Shown one piece after another: positions 35,570 to 48,100 of a stretch of DNA of 64,000 nucleotides. The stretch comes from Aphelenchoides besseyi (lineage: Eukaryota; Nematoda; Chromadorea; Rhabditida; Aphelenchoididae), in the NCBI GenBank assembly GCA_024699855.1, contig JAMPIQ010000001.1, positions 9,486,001 to 9,550,000 on the forward strand. Reading direction: 5' to 3'. Position numbers and translations under genes: made by a program. The first letter of the stretch is position 1; each line of letters starts with the position of its first letter. The notes below the pieces were generated by a model, which worked only from the letters and a program-made list of their open reading frames with translations, was not told where the DNA came from and did not search any database.

Positions 35570-36158
35570 TTAAGAAGAACAGAACCTAATCAATCCAAAT
35601 AAAGTAAACATCGCTATAAAACTTGTTTTCCTGATGTTCTTCGTATTTTCGTTTGAAGGAACTGAAAATGGTTGGTGCAGTGAATTTGACGTTAAAAAAA
35701 CTGAATGGTGGCGTCTTAAAGATGCTCGCGTGGCAGCGACGTTGTTGAAGGGAATCGGCCACGAATTCGCAGGGTCTATCTGATCGACACGCTCCTGAAC
35801 AAACTGCTCGTTGATGTCCACGACCTCTTGGTGTTTTTTCTCCTTTTGATAGCGAAGTTGAACATCTGAAACAACAGAACTGAAAAGCAACTCACTTGAT
35901 GTTTTGGAGAATCTTAGTCAAATGTTAATATCGAAACATTCTACCGGATCGGTCGTCGCTCTTTTGTAGTTGAAAACTGATTGCAAAGTTGCATTAACAG
36001 CAAAACACGTTGAAATAAAGTTCACTGTTGATCTCAGGGTGTTCGAATTGATTGTTACTCACAGTCACAGCGTCAGTCTCTTTCGCTTTCTGCAGAATAT
36101 ACGAATAGTCATCCAACTTTTCGTCCAATATCTCTGCTACACCACAGTGTACAAGCTC
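35570..36158 (-). CDS. Partial gene, tentatively TAF9-like histone-fold protein
   Basis: Two exons fit: 36158-36059 (after ATTCAG, ending GTGA|GTAACA) and 35865-35570 (after TTTCAG), phase closing to 131 codons plus stop; the 5' exons were not resolved. The first encodes an alpha-helical pattern ELVHCGVAEILDEKLDDYS, then LQKAKETDAVTV. This fits the second half of a histone fold, compared from memory with TAF9 (yrYttdvLeDA...A.kk.v...Dv.la). The second exon continues NVQLRYQKEKK and later SWPIPF ... LRRHHSVFLTSN, placed like the conserved PLP ... LPPDRYCLTAPN of TAF9. TAF9 is a TFIID/SAGA subunit. The match is weak and the gene could be something else. Confidence 0.38.
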
Positions 36159-36635
36159 CTGAATAGCTTGTTATTGACAGGAACACAAAGGTAATTGAAA
36201 TAACAGGTTCATTGGCTAATTTGTTATTATTGTCGAAGTACTTTTGGACCACCAACGTCGTCTTGTGACCTTCCCTCAACAGTCAATGAACTAGCGTCAC
36301 AAGTATTCGGTCTCCTGAAATAGGATTCAAAAAACTTGCGACTCAAATGATTTGGCCAAATTGCAAACTATTTTCCCCCTCAGATGAATCATATTCGATT
36401 CATCAATGAGCATCGGACGCCTCATCAGCAGCATCTTGTTGTTAAGTGAAACGAAAATGGGAATAAACGAAAATATTTTGGCCACATTTTCGCCGCTACC
36501 TCTCGATCTGAATTCATGGAGAAGTTGATTTCGTTTGGCGTTCTGTTCGTTTTGCAAAATCCTTAGCTATTTCCACAAAAGATCGTTTGTTACATTTTGT
36601 TATAGACATTTATTTGTTCCTGTTGAGCTTCTGTC
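36159..36635. other. Unresolved region upstream of the TAF9-like exons
   Basis: The 5' exons of the (-) gene should lie here. A (-) frame covering 36557-36327 encodes LIDESNMIHLRGKI, and a further frame near 36270 encodes RSQDDVGGPKVLRQ. I could not connect either to the downstream exons with acceptable splice sites. Confidence 0.3.
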
Positions 36636-39600
36636 ATGTTGCGTCCAAGCGCGTTAGCCGTTGAAACGCGTGTAACCGAGGGACCGTGTGGTGAAAGTCA
36701 CGCCGATCAGATCGAGAATGCGGAGTTCGTGCGACGTTTGGACGTCTTCTACTACAATCAATCACGACAAGGGAAAATCAAGAAGGTGCGTTTGAAGCGA
36801 TCAGTTCGATGGTATTTCGGATTTCAGCACGTGAATGAAAAGTATCTTCGACGAAGTGCGTTTTGTGGTTTGAAGACGTGCACGAAGTGCGAAGACACCG
36901 GCTACGAGACTCACAGATTGAATCCGACAGTCGAGAGCTTGACATCAAACCGTGTGATGAATTTGCCGCATTGTCTGATCGTTGATTCCAAAGTTCTGGT
37001 CAAATTCATTGATTTGTTCCAGGAGAATGTTTTCAAGTAGTCAAATCTGTTGAAAGTTTTCCAATTTGCTGCTTCAGGAACGTTGTGATTCCGCTGTCAG
37101 CGTGGAAGAACGTGAAAGCGAAGAGCCGTAAAATCTTCTTGAGACTACGCGAAATCTACGAGTCGAATCCGACAAACTTCTTCGTCTTTGGCAACGATGG
37201 ATTCGTCGAAACTACTCCGTTGATTCCGCTCGCAAAACTCGACGGGTAAGCGACTTCATTTCGACTTTGATTGTCGATTCACTTCAGAGAAAACATTCTG
37301 ATTGCCACCACTGCTGACTACTTGGTTAAACATTGGTTGGAGAAGCGAGTGGTTCCAATTGTTTTGACGGCAAATGATGCGGACATGAAGATCATTGGCG
37401 AGAGCTACAAGTACGTTACAACGATACTGAACTACGTAAAAGGTTTGCTAGTGGGTTTGAACGTGAATTGAGGATTCAGGAATGCCAAAAAGTGAAGAAC
37501 GACGTTTGTTGGTGAACCGAGTGCGTGAATTGACAAAGATGGAAGAGCAGTCCAAAGCCACACAATACGAATACTATCTGAATGAGCACGAGTTGGACAA
37601 TGGAATTCGCGCTGGAAAAGTTAAAGTTGGAAAGTTTACGGTAAATTGTATTCGCTTGACGTTGACCAGTAGTTTTGATTTCAGGTTACTTACGAAAACT
37701 ATCAGGAAGCGTACGTTGCAGTTGGAGATGCAGAAAAAGTTCTGATTTACGGCCGAGCGTCGATGAATCGAGCGATCAGCGGCGATACGGTAGCTGTCGA
37801 GATTCTGCCGGAAAACGAATGGCGAGCACCAGAAGGTCGATTTCGAACGAAAGAAGCCGAGCAATTGAAAGACGACGATGAGATCGAGAAAGTCGATAGC
37901 AACAAGCCGACATCTTCACAATCAGCAAAAGTGAAAACCGGAAAAGTCGTGAGCATCGTCGATAGGCCTCTGAAACACTACTGTGGAATTTTGGAGCCAC
38001 CAAACTTGAAAGGTACAATTTATTTCGGTTCATTGTTATGTGTGGTTTTAGGTGGAAGTATTTGTCTGTTCCGTCCCGCTGACAAACGAATCCCACCGGT
38101 TCGAATCAACAATCGTGGCTATCACAGCGCACAGTCCGACGGTACTTCAGTTGGCAAGAAAGTTGTTTGTTCGATTGTTCGTTGGCCCGCCAACAGTTCG
38201 ATTCCCGAAGGATCGTTGATTCGCGTAATTGGAAAAGTTGGAGAAAAGGAAACGGAGAACGAAGTCATTCTTCTCGAACACGATGTTCGTTTCCGGCCAT
38301 TCACTGACGCCGAACGTTCCGAATTGCCAAAAGAAAACTGGAAGCCCGCAAATCCACTCGAACCATATCGACGCGATTTGACTCACTTGGACGTTTGTTC
38401 TGTGGATCCCGTCGGCTGTACAGACATCGACGATGTTTGTTATCGAACCACAAATCCTTCTAACCTTCTGATCTAGGCTTTACATTATCGAGTATTGGAA
38501 AATGGAAACAGTGAAGTTGGTGTTCACATTGCCGATGTGAGTCATTTCGTTCGTACCGGAAGCCCGTTGGATTTGGAGGCATCGAAACGTTGCACAACTG
38601 TGAGTCAACAATTGATCAATAACTTTAAAAGCACTCAATTCAAGGTCTATTTGTGTGGCCGTCGTATTGATATGTTGCCCGAAATGTTGTCGTCGAATCT
38701 GTGTTCTTTGCGTGGTGGCGAACTACGATATGCGTTTAGTGTGATTTGGGAGATGGACGAAAACGCAGAAATTGTTGGAGAACCTCAATTCACGAAGTCA
38801 CTCATCAAGTCTCGACAAGCATATACGTGAGTTATCAGAAAATCTTGTTTCCTTCAATCACTACCATAAAATTTTACATTATGGTCTTGATGTTGTGAAA
38901 TGGGTTATAGAAACGGGATGAACAGCAATCATAACGAGTACGCTGAAGTTTACGGCCGATTTGTATTCACGCCGATTGGGAACTTACTGATGGTCCTAAA
39001 GAATAGACGATCCAAATCAAGAACTCGACAGATGCTCTGATCGAGTGTATTTTTCGAAATTTAGTCGTACTCTTGGAACTTTCGTAAAAAACCATGTAAA
39101 ATATAAGCGGCACAAAGAGCAAACCGCACGTTGAAGAAGTGATGTAACTGCAAAGAAAAAACGTCCAAATGTTGTTGATGCAAAACGTCGATCGGTTATG
39201 CTGACAAAGAAGTCGGGATCGCGTACGAAATAAGACATCACCAGTGGTTGCTCGCTATAACTATTGGCCTTTTCCTTAGCGTACTAACCACTTCTTATTC
39301 ATTACTCGAAAAATACTCGCATAGACGGTAGTTTTTGAACTGGAGATTGTTATAGCAAAAGTAGTGAAAGAACAAAATTGCCGACATTCTGTATTCAAAG
39401 AATTAAGATCATAATCATATGATTGTGAAGCGATCATTGTTGTGTGTATTCACTGTCGTCCATCAGTCAGACAAAGAACAAATGTAATTCAATCCGTGGG
39501 TTCAAATCAAATTAAGCGAATTCGAATGTCCCGACTAATTATGTTCATGTGACCATTTTGACTTCGTTTTGCTTTAGATATCAAGAGGCTCAAGATGTCG

Positions 39601-40775
39601 TGGATAACAAGAAGGACGTAAGATTTAAAGCGAAATGCCTGGATAGTTGAGATCTCTTTTAGGAATCAGTTTTGGCCAAAAGTCTTCGCGGATTGATGAA
39701 ACTCTCAAAGATAATGCGAGATCGACGTCGTCAGCGCGGTTCATTGACGTTGGCAAGCATGGAAATTCGATTTGATTTTGACGAAGAAGGCAAAACGATT
39801 GGAGTGCAAGAGAAGAAGAATTTGGACACGATGTCAATGATTGAAGAGTTTATGCTCCAAGCAAATGTGTCTGTGGCTGAACGAATTCTACGAGAGTATC
39901 CAAACGAAGCGATGCTTCGTCGACATCCACAGCCCGCGCCTGAATCTTTCACTCCGTTAATCGAAGTTTGTACTTTACTGCAACTTGTTTACGATTTTGT
40001 TTTTAGGCTGGAAAGGTTCAGGGTTTCGATATTGATACATCGACCAATCAAGCACTCGCTCAAAGCTTAGAAAAAGCAGTAGACCCGACTAATCCGGATG
40101 TAAATCGAATGTTGCGAATGATGGCCACTCGCTGTATGTCGCAAGCAGTTTACTTTCCTGCTGGAGCAAATCGCGATCATCAGCACTATGGTCTAGCAAT
40201 TCCAACTTACACGCATTTCACGTCGCCAATTCGACGTTATGCGGATATCATCGTGCATAGGCAGTTGGCCACCTACTTGAATATCTTCGATCGTCGAGAT
40301 ATTCCGAAAATGTTCAAACGTTTCCATTTGGAATCGGTTTCTGACGAAATGAATCGAAGGTTGTTGCGTTGGTTTGCATTTTAATTAATGTTCTTTAGAA
40401 ATCGACTTGCTCAACGCGCCAATCGTGCTTCAGCGCTATTGCACGCTCAATTTTTGTTGGAAAATCAACCCAAAGAAGCGGATGGATTTGTTACAATGGT
40501 GCGTGATAACGGAGTGACGGTAAGATTGTTTTTTATTCCAAATTTGATAACTGAAAGTTTAGATTGTCGTGAAAGAGTATGGAGTCGAGTCGATTGTCGA
40601 GTATCCGCCAGAAAATACGACCAAATTACGTTTGTTTCAAAAAGTTCGTGTGCGTTTGGCCGTGACCGAACGTAATCAACGTCGTTTTCTGGACATGGAG
40701 ATTTTGGAGCCACGACTTGGCAATGCAACTGGCGAGGCATTGCCGGAAGAGGGAACAGTGGAATCGTTCGATTAG
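36636..40775 (+). CDS. DIS3: DIS3/Rrp44 exosome 3'-5' exoribonuclease
   Basis: Fourteen exons close in phase to 962 aa (family about 958): 36636-36785, 36828-37036, 37078-37245, 37288-37435, 37473-37640, 37685-38012, 38052-38434, 38477-38599, 38645-38826, 39578-39617, 39663-39965, 40007-40359, 40399-40519, 40563-40775. The CR3 cysteines ([10 protein letters not shown]) come first, then a PIN-like domain (about 100-230), cold-shock domains ([45 protein letters not shown]) and the RNB domain. RNB shows [17 protein letters not shown] with the catalytic aspartates, [39 protein letters not shown], and [23 protein letters not shown]-terminal S1 domain ends the protein. DIS3 is the catalytic subunit of the RNA exosome. 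The PIN acidic residues are partly missing. Intron 9 is 751 bp. Confidence 0.95.
38827..39577 (+). other. 751 bp intron within DIS3
   Basis: Flanked by TATAC|GTGAGT and GCTTTAG|ATATC; the flanking exons join in phase inside the RNB domain. It stands out beside 36-45 nt neighbours. A + stretch near 38935-39005 ([18 protein letters not shown]) is briefly coding-like, then breaks. It could be the remnant of an insertion, but I cannot assign it to a family. Confidence 0.5.
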
Positions 40776-41942
40776 TCGAATTCAGTACTGTTATTGTTAT
40801 TTGTTTTTGTTGTGATCTATTTACGAATTGGTTTGTTCGTGATCATAATAAAATCACGCAAATGGAGGATATTCTGGAAAGTAGAGAGCAGATTCAAACG
40901 GTTATTTGGACAAACACTCATAGAAGTTAGACATAGTAACAAATAACTTCCTGTACAATTGCGACAAATTGGACATCGATTATCGTCAGATTTGAGTGCA
41001 TTCGTGTAACCAAAACACATAGTTCAATGTTGGCAAGAATACGAAAGTGAGCCTGCTGAGTCCTCGATGCAAAGTGTACATTGTCTAATCGAGTTGGTTG
41101 ATGACATCATACTCTCGACCTTATTAGCACCTTCGCTCAACTCTTCTCCTAAGATTAACATCCAAACTTATTATTTGAACTTAAACTAATTAATCTAACA
41201 AATACCCGATGTTGATAAGCAATTACAATGAACGGGTAACATCGACCTTTGACTCTTGATGGATCGCCGCTATTCTTAATTAAGATTAGCATTCCTGAGA
41301 AAACTAACAAAAAACGTTAGATCACAATGATAGTGTTCACTTCTTGACATTAACAATCGAGCATCTTTACACTTCCTGTTTTATTTGTTACTGTGTTGCT
41401 GTTTGAGAGCTTGCAAGAGTTTCGCAAGCAGGAGACTTTCTAACAACCAAATGAGCTTTCCGAACATGAGCTCTTACACTATGAATCGACTTTAGCTTAT
41501 AGCTGAAATCGATGTGCGAACGATAAAACGTACGGAAATCTTCATCGAAATGAATAGTTGAAGCGAATATCTTCGTTGGTATCCGGCGCACAGAAGTGTT
41601 GAGTTGGTAAGAGCTAATACTTGAACAGAAAGAATTGGTGGGCTTAGGTTAGAACCATCAACGAGATGAGCACAAACCCATGAAGAAAGTACTGAGCTTT
41701 TATATTAGGCATCAAAACGAGGAATTTCAGACGACATTTGAGACCATCTGCTAGATCTTAAAGCACCAAGAATATGGCTGAGCAAAGACGAATGGAAATC
41801 GCATTTTCTTGTCCTGTTGGATGTTAAATAAACGAGTTTTGTTAAAAGTTAGTTGTACAATAATAAGAAGCAAAATCTAATTAAGTTTATTCAAACAAAT
41901 TGCGAAAAAAGTGAGAAAAATAAAACTGGAAAAACTGAAAGT
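40776..41942. other. Convergent intergenic region
   Basis: Between DIS3 (+) and IMPACT (-), AT-rich. It contains the RING relic described separately. A (-) frame at 41591-41388 has no support. Confidence 0.4.
40960..41110 (-). pseudogene. RING-finger gene relic interrupted by TGA
   Basis: From the ATG at 41110 the frame reads a RING-like series: QCTLCIED, SYSCQH, then TGA at 41026-41024, then TMCFGY ... NRCPICRNC in the same frame. Spacing of C-x2-C, C-x-H, C and C-x2-C suits a RING finger (C-x2-C ... CxH ... C ... CP-x-C). The stop lies exactly after the zinc-binding His. Either this is a pseudogene or a gene with one sequence error. No flanking exons were found. Confidence 0.42.
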
Positions 41943-42872
41943 TTATTGTTTGAGACCACTGGTTTCATTTGAGCGTTCTTCGATGATCAGTTCTCTAGCA
42001 ACATTCAGAATGTGTCGAAAACGGTCGTTAGACAAGTGAATTCCACCATACCAGCGAGTAACAACCACCAGTAGGTTCTCGCATTTCATACGTCTGATCA
42101 GTTGCAAGAGTTTGGCTCCGGCGTGATGTTCGCCGTCGTCTTCGCAGTCCGAAATCACAACATTCGACTTCAGAACCACGTAAGCGTAGATGTTGTGGGT
42201 TGCTCGAGCGATTTTTGTGTTCTCCTGCAACTCACCCAACGCTGCAACTGCCTGAAAACAGTAAAAGAATTTGACAGCCGTCAACCTACTTCTTCTTTTG
42301 TCTTCACTTTTACAATGTGCGCTTGAAAGACGGATTTTCGATCTTCGATTGATGGACCGCTTTTCCAGTTGAAGATTTTCGGTTTATCGATCTTTTTGGC
42401 GACGGTTTTCGGGTTGTTTTGATCGCGTGGGGATGCTAAAGAAAAGGATGCTGAACACGAAAAAGTTTCTGCCTTACCATTGGTTTGTTTTTTGAATTCT
42501 TTCAAGTCATTCGCTGTGTCTCGAACGATCGTTTCGACATCAGAAATGCAAACAGCAAGTAGCGGCAGTCCAATCAGAAGCTCGTAGTTCTGATTCAAAC
42601 GATCTTCGATCTTGCGCTGAACGTTGGACAGAAAAACTGGAACATGAATTTTGTGTTGAAGTGGAGAACTGAAAGTTGACGAAGTTAAGGAAAAAGAAAA
42701 AATGTACTCACACAGTCGGATAGCCATCAGGAATCGTGAAGATCACTTCAACGTCCAAAGAAAATTTCGCGTGAACTCGACTGTCCGTTAACTCATAGAT
42801 CAGATCGGAGAATGCAAGTCGAATTGAATCGATTTCTTCGTTAATTTTTGCTGACCGTTCGTTTTGAAACAT
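41943..42872 (-). CDS. IMPACT: IMPACT-like protein (RWD plus UPF0029 domains)
   Basis: Exons 42872-42712, 42668-42478, 42435-42290 and 42251-41943 give 268 aa, phases closing. A GCTCAG acceptor abuts the ATG by one base. The N-terminal RWD domain shows FSLDVEVIFTIPDGYPTV and LPLLAVCISDVETIVRD. A linker SGPSIEDRKSVFQAHIVKV begins the UPF0029/IMPACT domain, with THNIYAYVVL, SDCEDDGEHHAGAKLLQLI and VVVTRWYGGIHLSNDRFRHI, the family hallmark (RWYGG-x-L-x-x-DRF). IMPACT binds GCN1 and restrains GCN2, so it dampens eIF2-alpha phosphorylation in the cytosol. Length is near the human 320 aa. The gene is complete. Confidence 0.93.
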
Positions 42873-43010
42873 TCTGAGCTTAAGAAGAGAAGCTGATCGA
42901 CGAGATTTCCAGCAGGAAACTTTGCTCGAGAGCTTCCCACTGCGCCCAACTGTTCAACCAGTAGATGTTGGATATTTCCCGCTCAATCTATTTCGAGTAT
43001 TTTAGCTGAA

Positions 43011-44097
43011 ATGTTACAGTTTTTGGTAGTCCTTGATGGCATCGAAAAGATTCAGGCATTTGCGAGTAAGTTTGTGGTTTTTGTTGTTGTTCGATTTGCT
43101 GTTTAGAACTCATCACCCCGGTATGTGAGTATAATTGCGCAAAGAAACTCATAATCACGTTGCGAGAAGACACTATGATTATCTTTCGACCTGCGGATTC
43201 TGTTCGCTTGACCAACATGTTCCAACTGAACATTCATCCGGTAAGTTCCACAATTGAGTACTCGATTAGTTTGTTTGTAGAGCGAGGCCTTCACTAGTTA
43301 CTTGTTCGAGTATGACACTGGAGAGGACTTATCATTTGAAATCAAAACCGAAGAGTTGGAGGGACTGTTTTGTCAGCAATCGGATGCCACGGACAAACTT
43401 TCGATTGGTTTGAAGATGTTCGGAAACACGCCGTTTTTGAGCGTGGACGTCGAACCGCAAGAGAAAAACGACGTTGTGAAGGTTGAGTTCAAAGAGGAAG
43501 GCGGATTGCAGCCGTTAGTGACTCCAGAAAACGTTGGCGACAGTGTAATCACTTATTCTTGTTCTTTTAATCTTTTGGTTTTCAGTTGCATGTAACGTTC
43601 TCAGATGCGGAAACCTTGAAGAACATGTTGAATTCGATTCGTTATTTGGAATGTAAAGTAGTGGTAAGCAAAAACGATTGTTCGTATGGTAACTTCTGTT
43701 TCTAGGAATTCGTTGCAGATAACAGAGGCAATGTACAATTCAAAGCTGTCGGAAAACAAGCTCGAGCGGAGATTGAAATTTGCGATTTGGCATTTGAAAT
43801 CAAAAGTGGTGGTGAGATAGATTTTGATTGTCGTTTTGACTTCTGTTCTTTAGATGAAACAATTGAGATGGAAGACGGGGAATCGATGAGTGCTATCGTG
43901 GAAGTACGTGCATTCGTCAACTTCATTCGCATCATCGCTACATCAAGTCAACACATCAAAGTCGGTAAGTCGACAGTTCTATGAACTAATTTGTTTGCGT
44001 TCTAGTCGTCATTGATGGTATCGCACTGCGCGTTTTCATCGAACGAATCGAGGGCTTCTATACTTTGTATCTTATGCACAATGGAAGTGATATGTAA
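43011..44097 (+). CDS. HUS1: HUS1-like subunit of the 9-1-1 checkpoint clamp
   Basis: Exons 43011-43065, 43107-43240, 43281-43544, 43586-43663, 43706-43811, 43854-43964 and 44006-44097 close in phase to 279 aa, the same length as human HUS1 (280). A TATTTTAG acceptor lies 6 nt before the ATG. The order of strands and helices follows HUS1: DGIEKIQAFAKLITPVC, KKLIITLREDTMIIFRPADS, TNMFQLNIHP-SEAFTSYLF, LSFEIKTEELEGLF, TPFLSVDVEP, VTFSDAETLKNMLNSIRYL, and a final DGIALRVFIERIEGFYTLYL. HUS1 with RAD9 and RAD1 forms a PCNA-like ring loaded at damaged DNA. Sequence identity is low, as usual for this family, so RAD1 remains an alternative. Its start lies about 140 bp from the IMPACT start, head to head. 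Confidence 0.78.
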
Positions 44098-45105
44098 TGA
44101 ACTTCGTTTCAATTTCCGAGTATTCCAATAAACCGATGAAGTAGAATGGCCACTACGTACCCAATAGAAACAAGACAATTAAAGTGGTGGTTGGAAAAAA
44201 AAGTCGGTTAAAAGAACTTTTTGTTGGAAATGATCATGACTTCGATTAAATTTTGTGTTCGAAACGATAAGAAACTTCGACTGTTTGTCATGAATTTTAA
44301 AAAGTGAGTACTTAAAGAAATTAGTTCGCTGCCTAAGGGTCTTCAAGTCGTAATCGATTGCATCAACGTTGAAGCTCGTAACCTTCTTCGCAGTTCTGTT
44401 CATGGACCAAAAGTATTTTGACGTGTGGAATGACGTGATGAGCGAACTTATCAGTGACGTCATATCTTCCAGAAAATTTGTCTTTTGGGACAAAAAAAGA
44501 CTTAAGTGATGAGTCATCTTCTTCTGCCATTTCCCACGCGCAATAGGAAAAAGAGGAATGAGCGTACGGGTTTGGAGGTCCACATTTTTTTCGCCGGAGG
44601 AAATGAGTCATCTGCGTCCGTCTGTTTCGCTCTCGTGACGAGAAACGTTCTTTCGCTTGGGGAGAATTTCGAAATCGTGCGTGTGCGTCTCTTTGGCGGT
44701 GGTTGTACGTCCTTTGAGCGCACATTAGGGTTTTGTCACGTCTTTCTCTCCTGCCGCTGCAATCTCTTTTTCGCGACCTCGAGTCTCCACGACTTGTTTT
44801 CGGCGTATTCCTGCGTTTTTCTCGTCGTTTCTTCGTGATTGGCAACGTTCGTGATTAAACTGATCGGCAAGTTCTAATTTTCGTCTTTTTTCTCGTCTTT
44901 TCAGAATTTTCGTCCCAACTCGCAAATCCGCTTTCGACGGATCATAACGGATTTTGTTTCAGATCAGATTCGGGACTACAAACCAGTGGATTAGTCGACT
45001 GTCATTCTAACTAGTTGATTACGTCGATTTGCTATTTTTTCCGCTTTTCCGTGATTTCTTTGCGTGTCTTCGCGTCGGTTCAAAAGACGAACATCGTCGA
45101 TTAAA
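44098..45105. promoter_or_regulatory. Upstream region of the C/EBP-like gene with CRE
   Basis: Gene-free 1 kb. It carries a perfect TGACGTCA palindrome at 44455-44462, with TGACGTG half-sites just upstream (around 44419 and 44431). The 3' half is rich in TTTTCG/CGTTTC. Open (-) frames here are Arg/Lys-rich shadows without splice support. Confidence 0.45.
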
Positions 45106-48100
45106 ATGGAAATTGCAGCTCAGATTTTCGAGCGTTTCCTTTTGACCAAAAGTGCACAGTTTTTGCTTTTGCCGTTGTTGGACGACGCAGAGATGAACAC
45201 GAACAACGCGAATCACGACGACTTCAACTCCTCCGGCCATCAGCCTCTGCCTCAACTTACTGACTTGGGGCTCTCGCCGGGCAGCAGCCAAAACTCCATT
45301 ACGCTGCAGCAGCTTCACAACCTCGACTCTCAACAAAGTAGTCAGCAGTACATGGAGGAGCTGTCGACGAACGCGCAATTTGAGGTAAGTAGTTTGAGAG
45401 TGTGAATGCCGTAGAAGTTCAAATTTTGACGTCACAAACGACATCCGCCCGATCGAATTTCCACTTTTACGCACGTGCTTACAATTCGCGTCGTCCAAAA
45501 ATAGACGTCGTCTGGCCATTTTCGTTCTTTTCACGTTTCTTTCCGTTTCGGCGCTTTTTGACGTCACAAGACGCGCACTTCCTCGACATTATCGTACGCG
45601 TGGGAAACACAAGCAAATTGATTTTCCGAAGGCTCGAACCTGAGAATTCGAGTCTGTGGTTCAAAAATCTTGGTCCCAATTTTGGAAATCTTCTTTTTTT
45701 TCTTGCGGCTGAGAAAACAAAATCGACGGAAATTAAACGAAATTTGTCATTTTCACGCCTCTCGAGCGCGTCATTTCGAATCCACTTGTTGACTCGATGG
45801 ACTGCGGGTCTTCGGTTCGAATCAAAGTGACGAGTCGAAGCGACTCGATGACGTGAACTCCTACACGTTTCGCTTCTGCCATTCGTCCAATTCTCTCATT
45901 TCGCGCACGAAACGAATTCACGCCAACGGTTTCTGAATGTTAAAAGAAATGAATCGATCTGCGGCGCTTTGCGTGATTCACGACAGCCAACGGAAACAAG
46001 TGAGTCGCCTTTTTAATTGATGAATCAGCAGCTCTGGACGATCTTCTCTCGGCAATTCAAAACGCGTTTCGAACAATCGAGTCGTCGCATTGTTCGGCTG
46101 CCTACTCGTCTCTTTCTTCTCGACGCAAAATTTCACCTGTTTTGCGTTTGAATTCGCAGCCGACGACGCTTTTGCTTCTTTGTGTTCGGCAGATTTACGT
46201 TCGATTTGCACTTCTACTCCCGAGCCCAGATTCTTTATTTTGTTTTCGACTTCTGGTTCTTCTCGGATTCTCCGATGACGAGGTTCGTCGTCTTCCACCC
46301 TCACTTTCCGTCTGCACGCGACTGTCAAATGCACGGCTTCGATCTCACCTCACGGTTTCCCGAAATCTTGTTCCGCAAAAGACGTCAACTTGGCCCCCAA
46401 AAAAGCGTGGATTAGCCGAGGGCGTGGCTGAAACGTGAAATAAAAACGACGGTAATGATCACGGTGATCGTTTGTTTTTCTGCGTCTCAAAAACAACCGC
46501 GAGATCAACACGAAAACACGCCTGAAGACGAAGAAGGCGTGACTACTCGACAGTCAACTTTCTACCATTTTGCATTCTACACTTCTCTGGTTTTTGGTTG
46601 CAATTCCGCACCTGCGCTTCTGTTCTTTGGATTAGTTTGGAAATTAAAAGTCAGAAACAAGAACCCGGTTAGTTAAGCGATTTCTGGGCTCCAAAAGTCA
46701 CTTGTTATTCGGCCGAAGAAACAAAAATTTGGACTCCTGAAACTCGACACGTTGCCGTTGGATTTCCAAATTGACGCGAATTGGCCGATTCGATTTTTTT
46801 GGGTTCCTCGCACTCTCGACGTGCAAAACCCAAAAACTTTTTAGAAGGCGGGTCGTCGCAACGGAGACGAAAATTGAGGGCAAATGCAGTTACGATTTTT
46901 ACCGTTCTTTGCTGACTCATCATTCTCTTGTTACGCGTGACTTTCACGCTTTTCGTCGTCAACGCGAAGCGCACGCTTCTTTTTTGCGTCGACAACTTCT
47001 CAATGCACACGCTCCCGAATCAACGCGACGATTCTCCGGCGCTTTTCCACGGATTTTTATAAACTGATTTGATCACGAGTTTCTTTTACGTTTGGCGCAC
47101 GTTTACGTTGTTTAAAAACTTTACGGTTAACTCGAGAGAAAGTTGGCGCGCTGTTAATTGACGCAAATGGAACAAAAATTTCGATCTTTTCGCGCAAACG
47201 ATCGATTTTTTGTGTTTTCGTTAAACGTCGTTTCGCAAGTTTTTTTGCCATGGAGATTTCCGTTTCCTAGATTCTTTGCTCTTTTGATCGCCTCCCCCAC
47301 TTCTTGCCAATTTCTGTGCCAAATTCACGCTTCAAAAGAACAAAAACTCTTTCCGGAAATCCGCCTTTTGGGTTTCGCAAAAATACCGTAAAACGTTGTG
47401 AGTAATCGTCTTCTCGAACAGAAACGTTCGCGTGTCGTCTGTGGCGCGAAACGAGACGCATTATGTCAGCGTACGGTAGTTTTTTCGAAGTCCCGAGTTC
47501 TTGCAGTTGAATCAACTCTTGCCTACGCCGTGAGGGTGTTTTGTTTGACTTCCTGTGGACGATTTGTGTTATTTCAAAAAACATTCTTAGTCCAATTATA
47601 TCTTACGCAATGAATACAAATCAAGGGTACCCGTGGCTTTTGAAAGCTTTCAATTTCGGCGAATTGAAGTGCAGACCCACAGGGCGTGGCCATAAAAGGG
47701 GGCGGACTTCGCTAGTGGCAAATTTGGCAGTCGCTCAGGTGAAGAAGAAAACGAATGCTGATCATCTTCGGGATTCTTCTTCAGAATTTCTTACATTATG
47801 TTTTCTTTTACCGAGTTTAATGGACAATGCGTTCTTCAATAACGTCCGACTTCTGTGGTTTTTGTACGTTTTCTGGGAACACAAGATACTTTTTGGGAAA
47901 AAGTGTAATTTTTTGTTAATTTGGACTGTTACTCTCGATCTTAACTTTGTGGTCAATTTGTTTATGATCAATCGATTTGCATGATTTTTTGCCACCAGAA
48001 ACCACGCGAACAACGTGGTTTTGGACTACAAAGTTCAAACACTTCGAGTTTGTGTGGTGGGCGGTCGCTTTTTGTGATCTCCGATGTCTTTTCTCTCGCG

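Noticed and set aside
36327..36557. Resemblance of LIDESNMIHLRGKI to Ski2/MTR4 helicase C-terminal region
   Set aside because: Only a dozen residues; the next in-frame exon would need a 21 nt intron and then meets a stop.
38935..39240. Possible transposase remnant in the DIS3 intron
   Set aside because: Short coding-like stretch only; no DDE/D motif or inverted repeats could be found.
44363..44845. Arg/Lys-rich 160-codon frame opposite the C/EBP promoter
   Set aside because: Composition reflects CGTTTTC-type sequence on the other strand; no splice or start support.
45814..45840. GGTTCGAATC resembling a tRNA B-box
   Set aside because: No A-box, anticodon arm or acceptor stem at the right distance.
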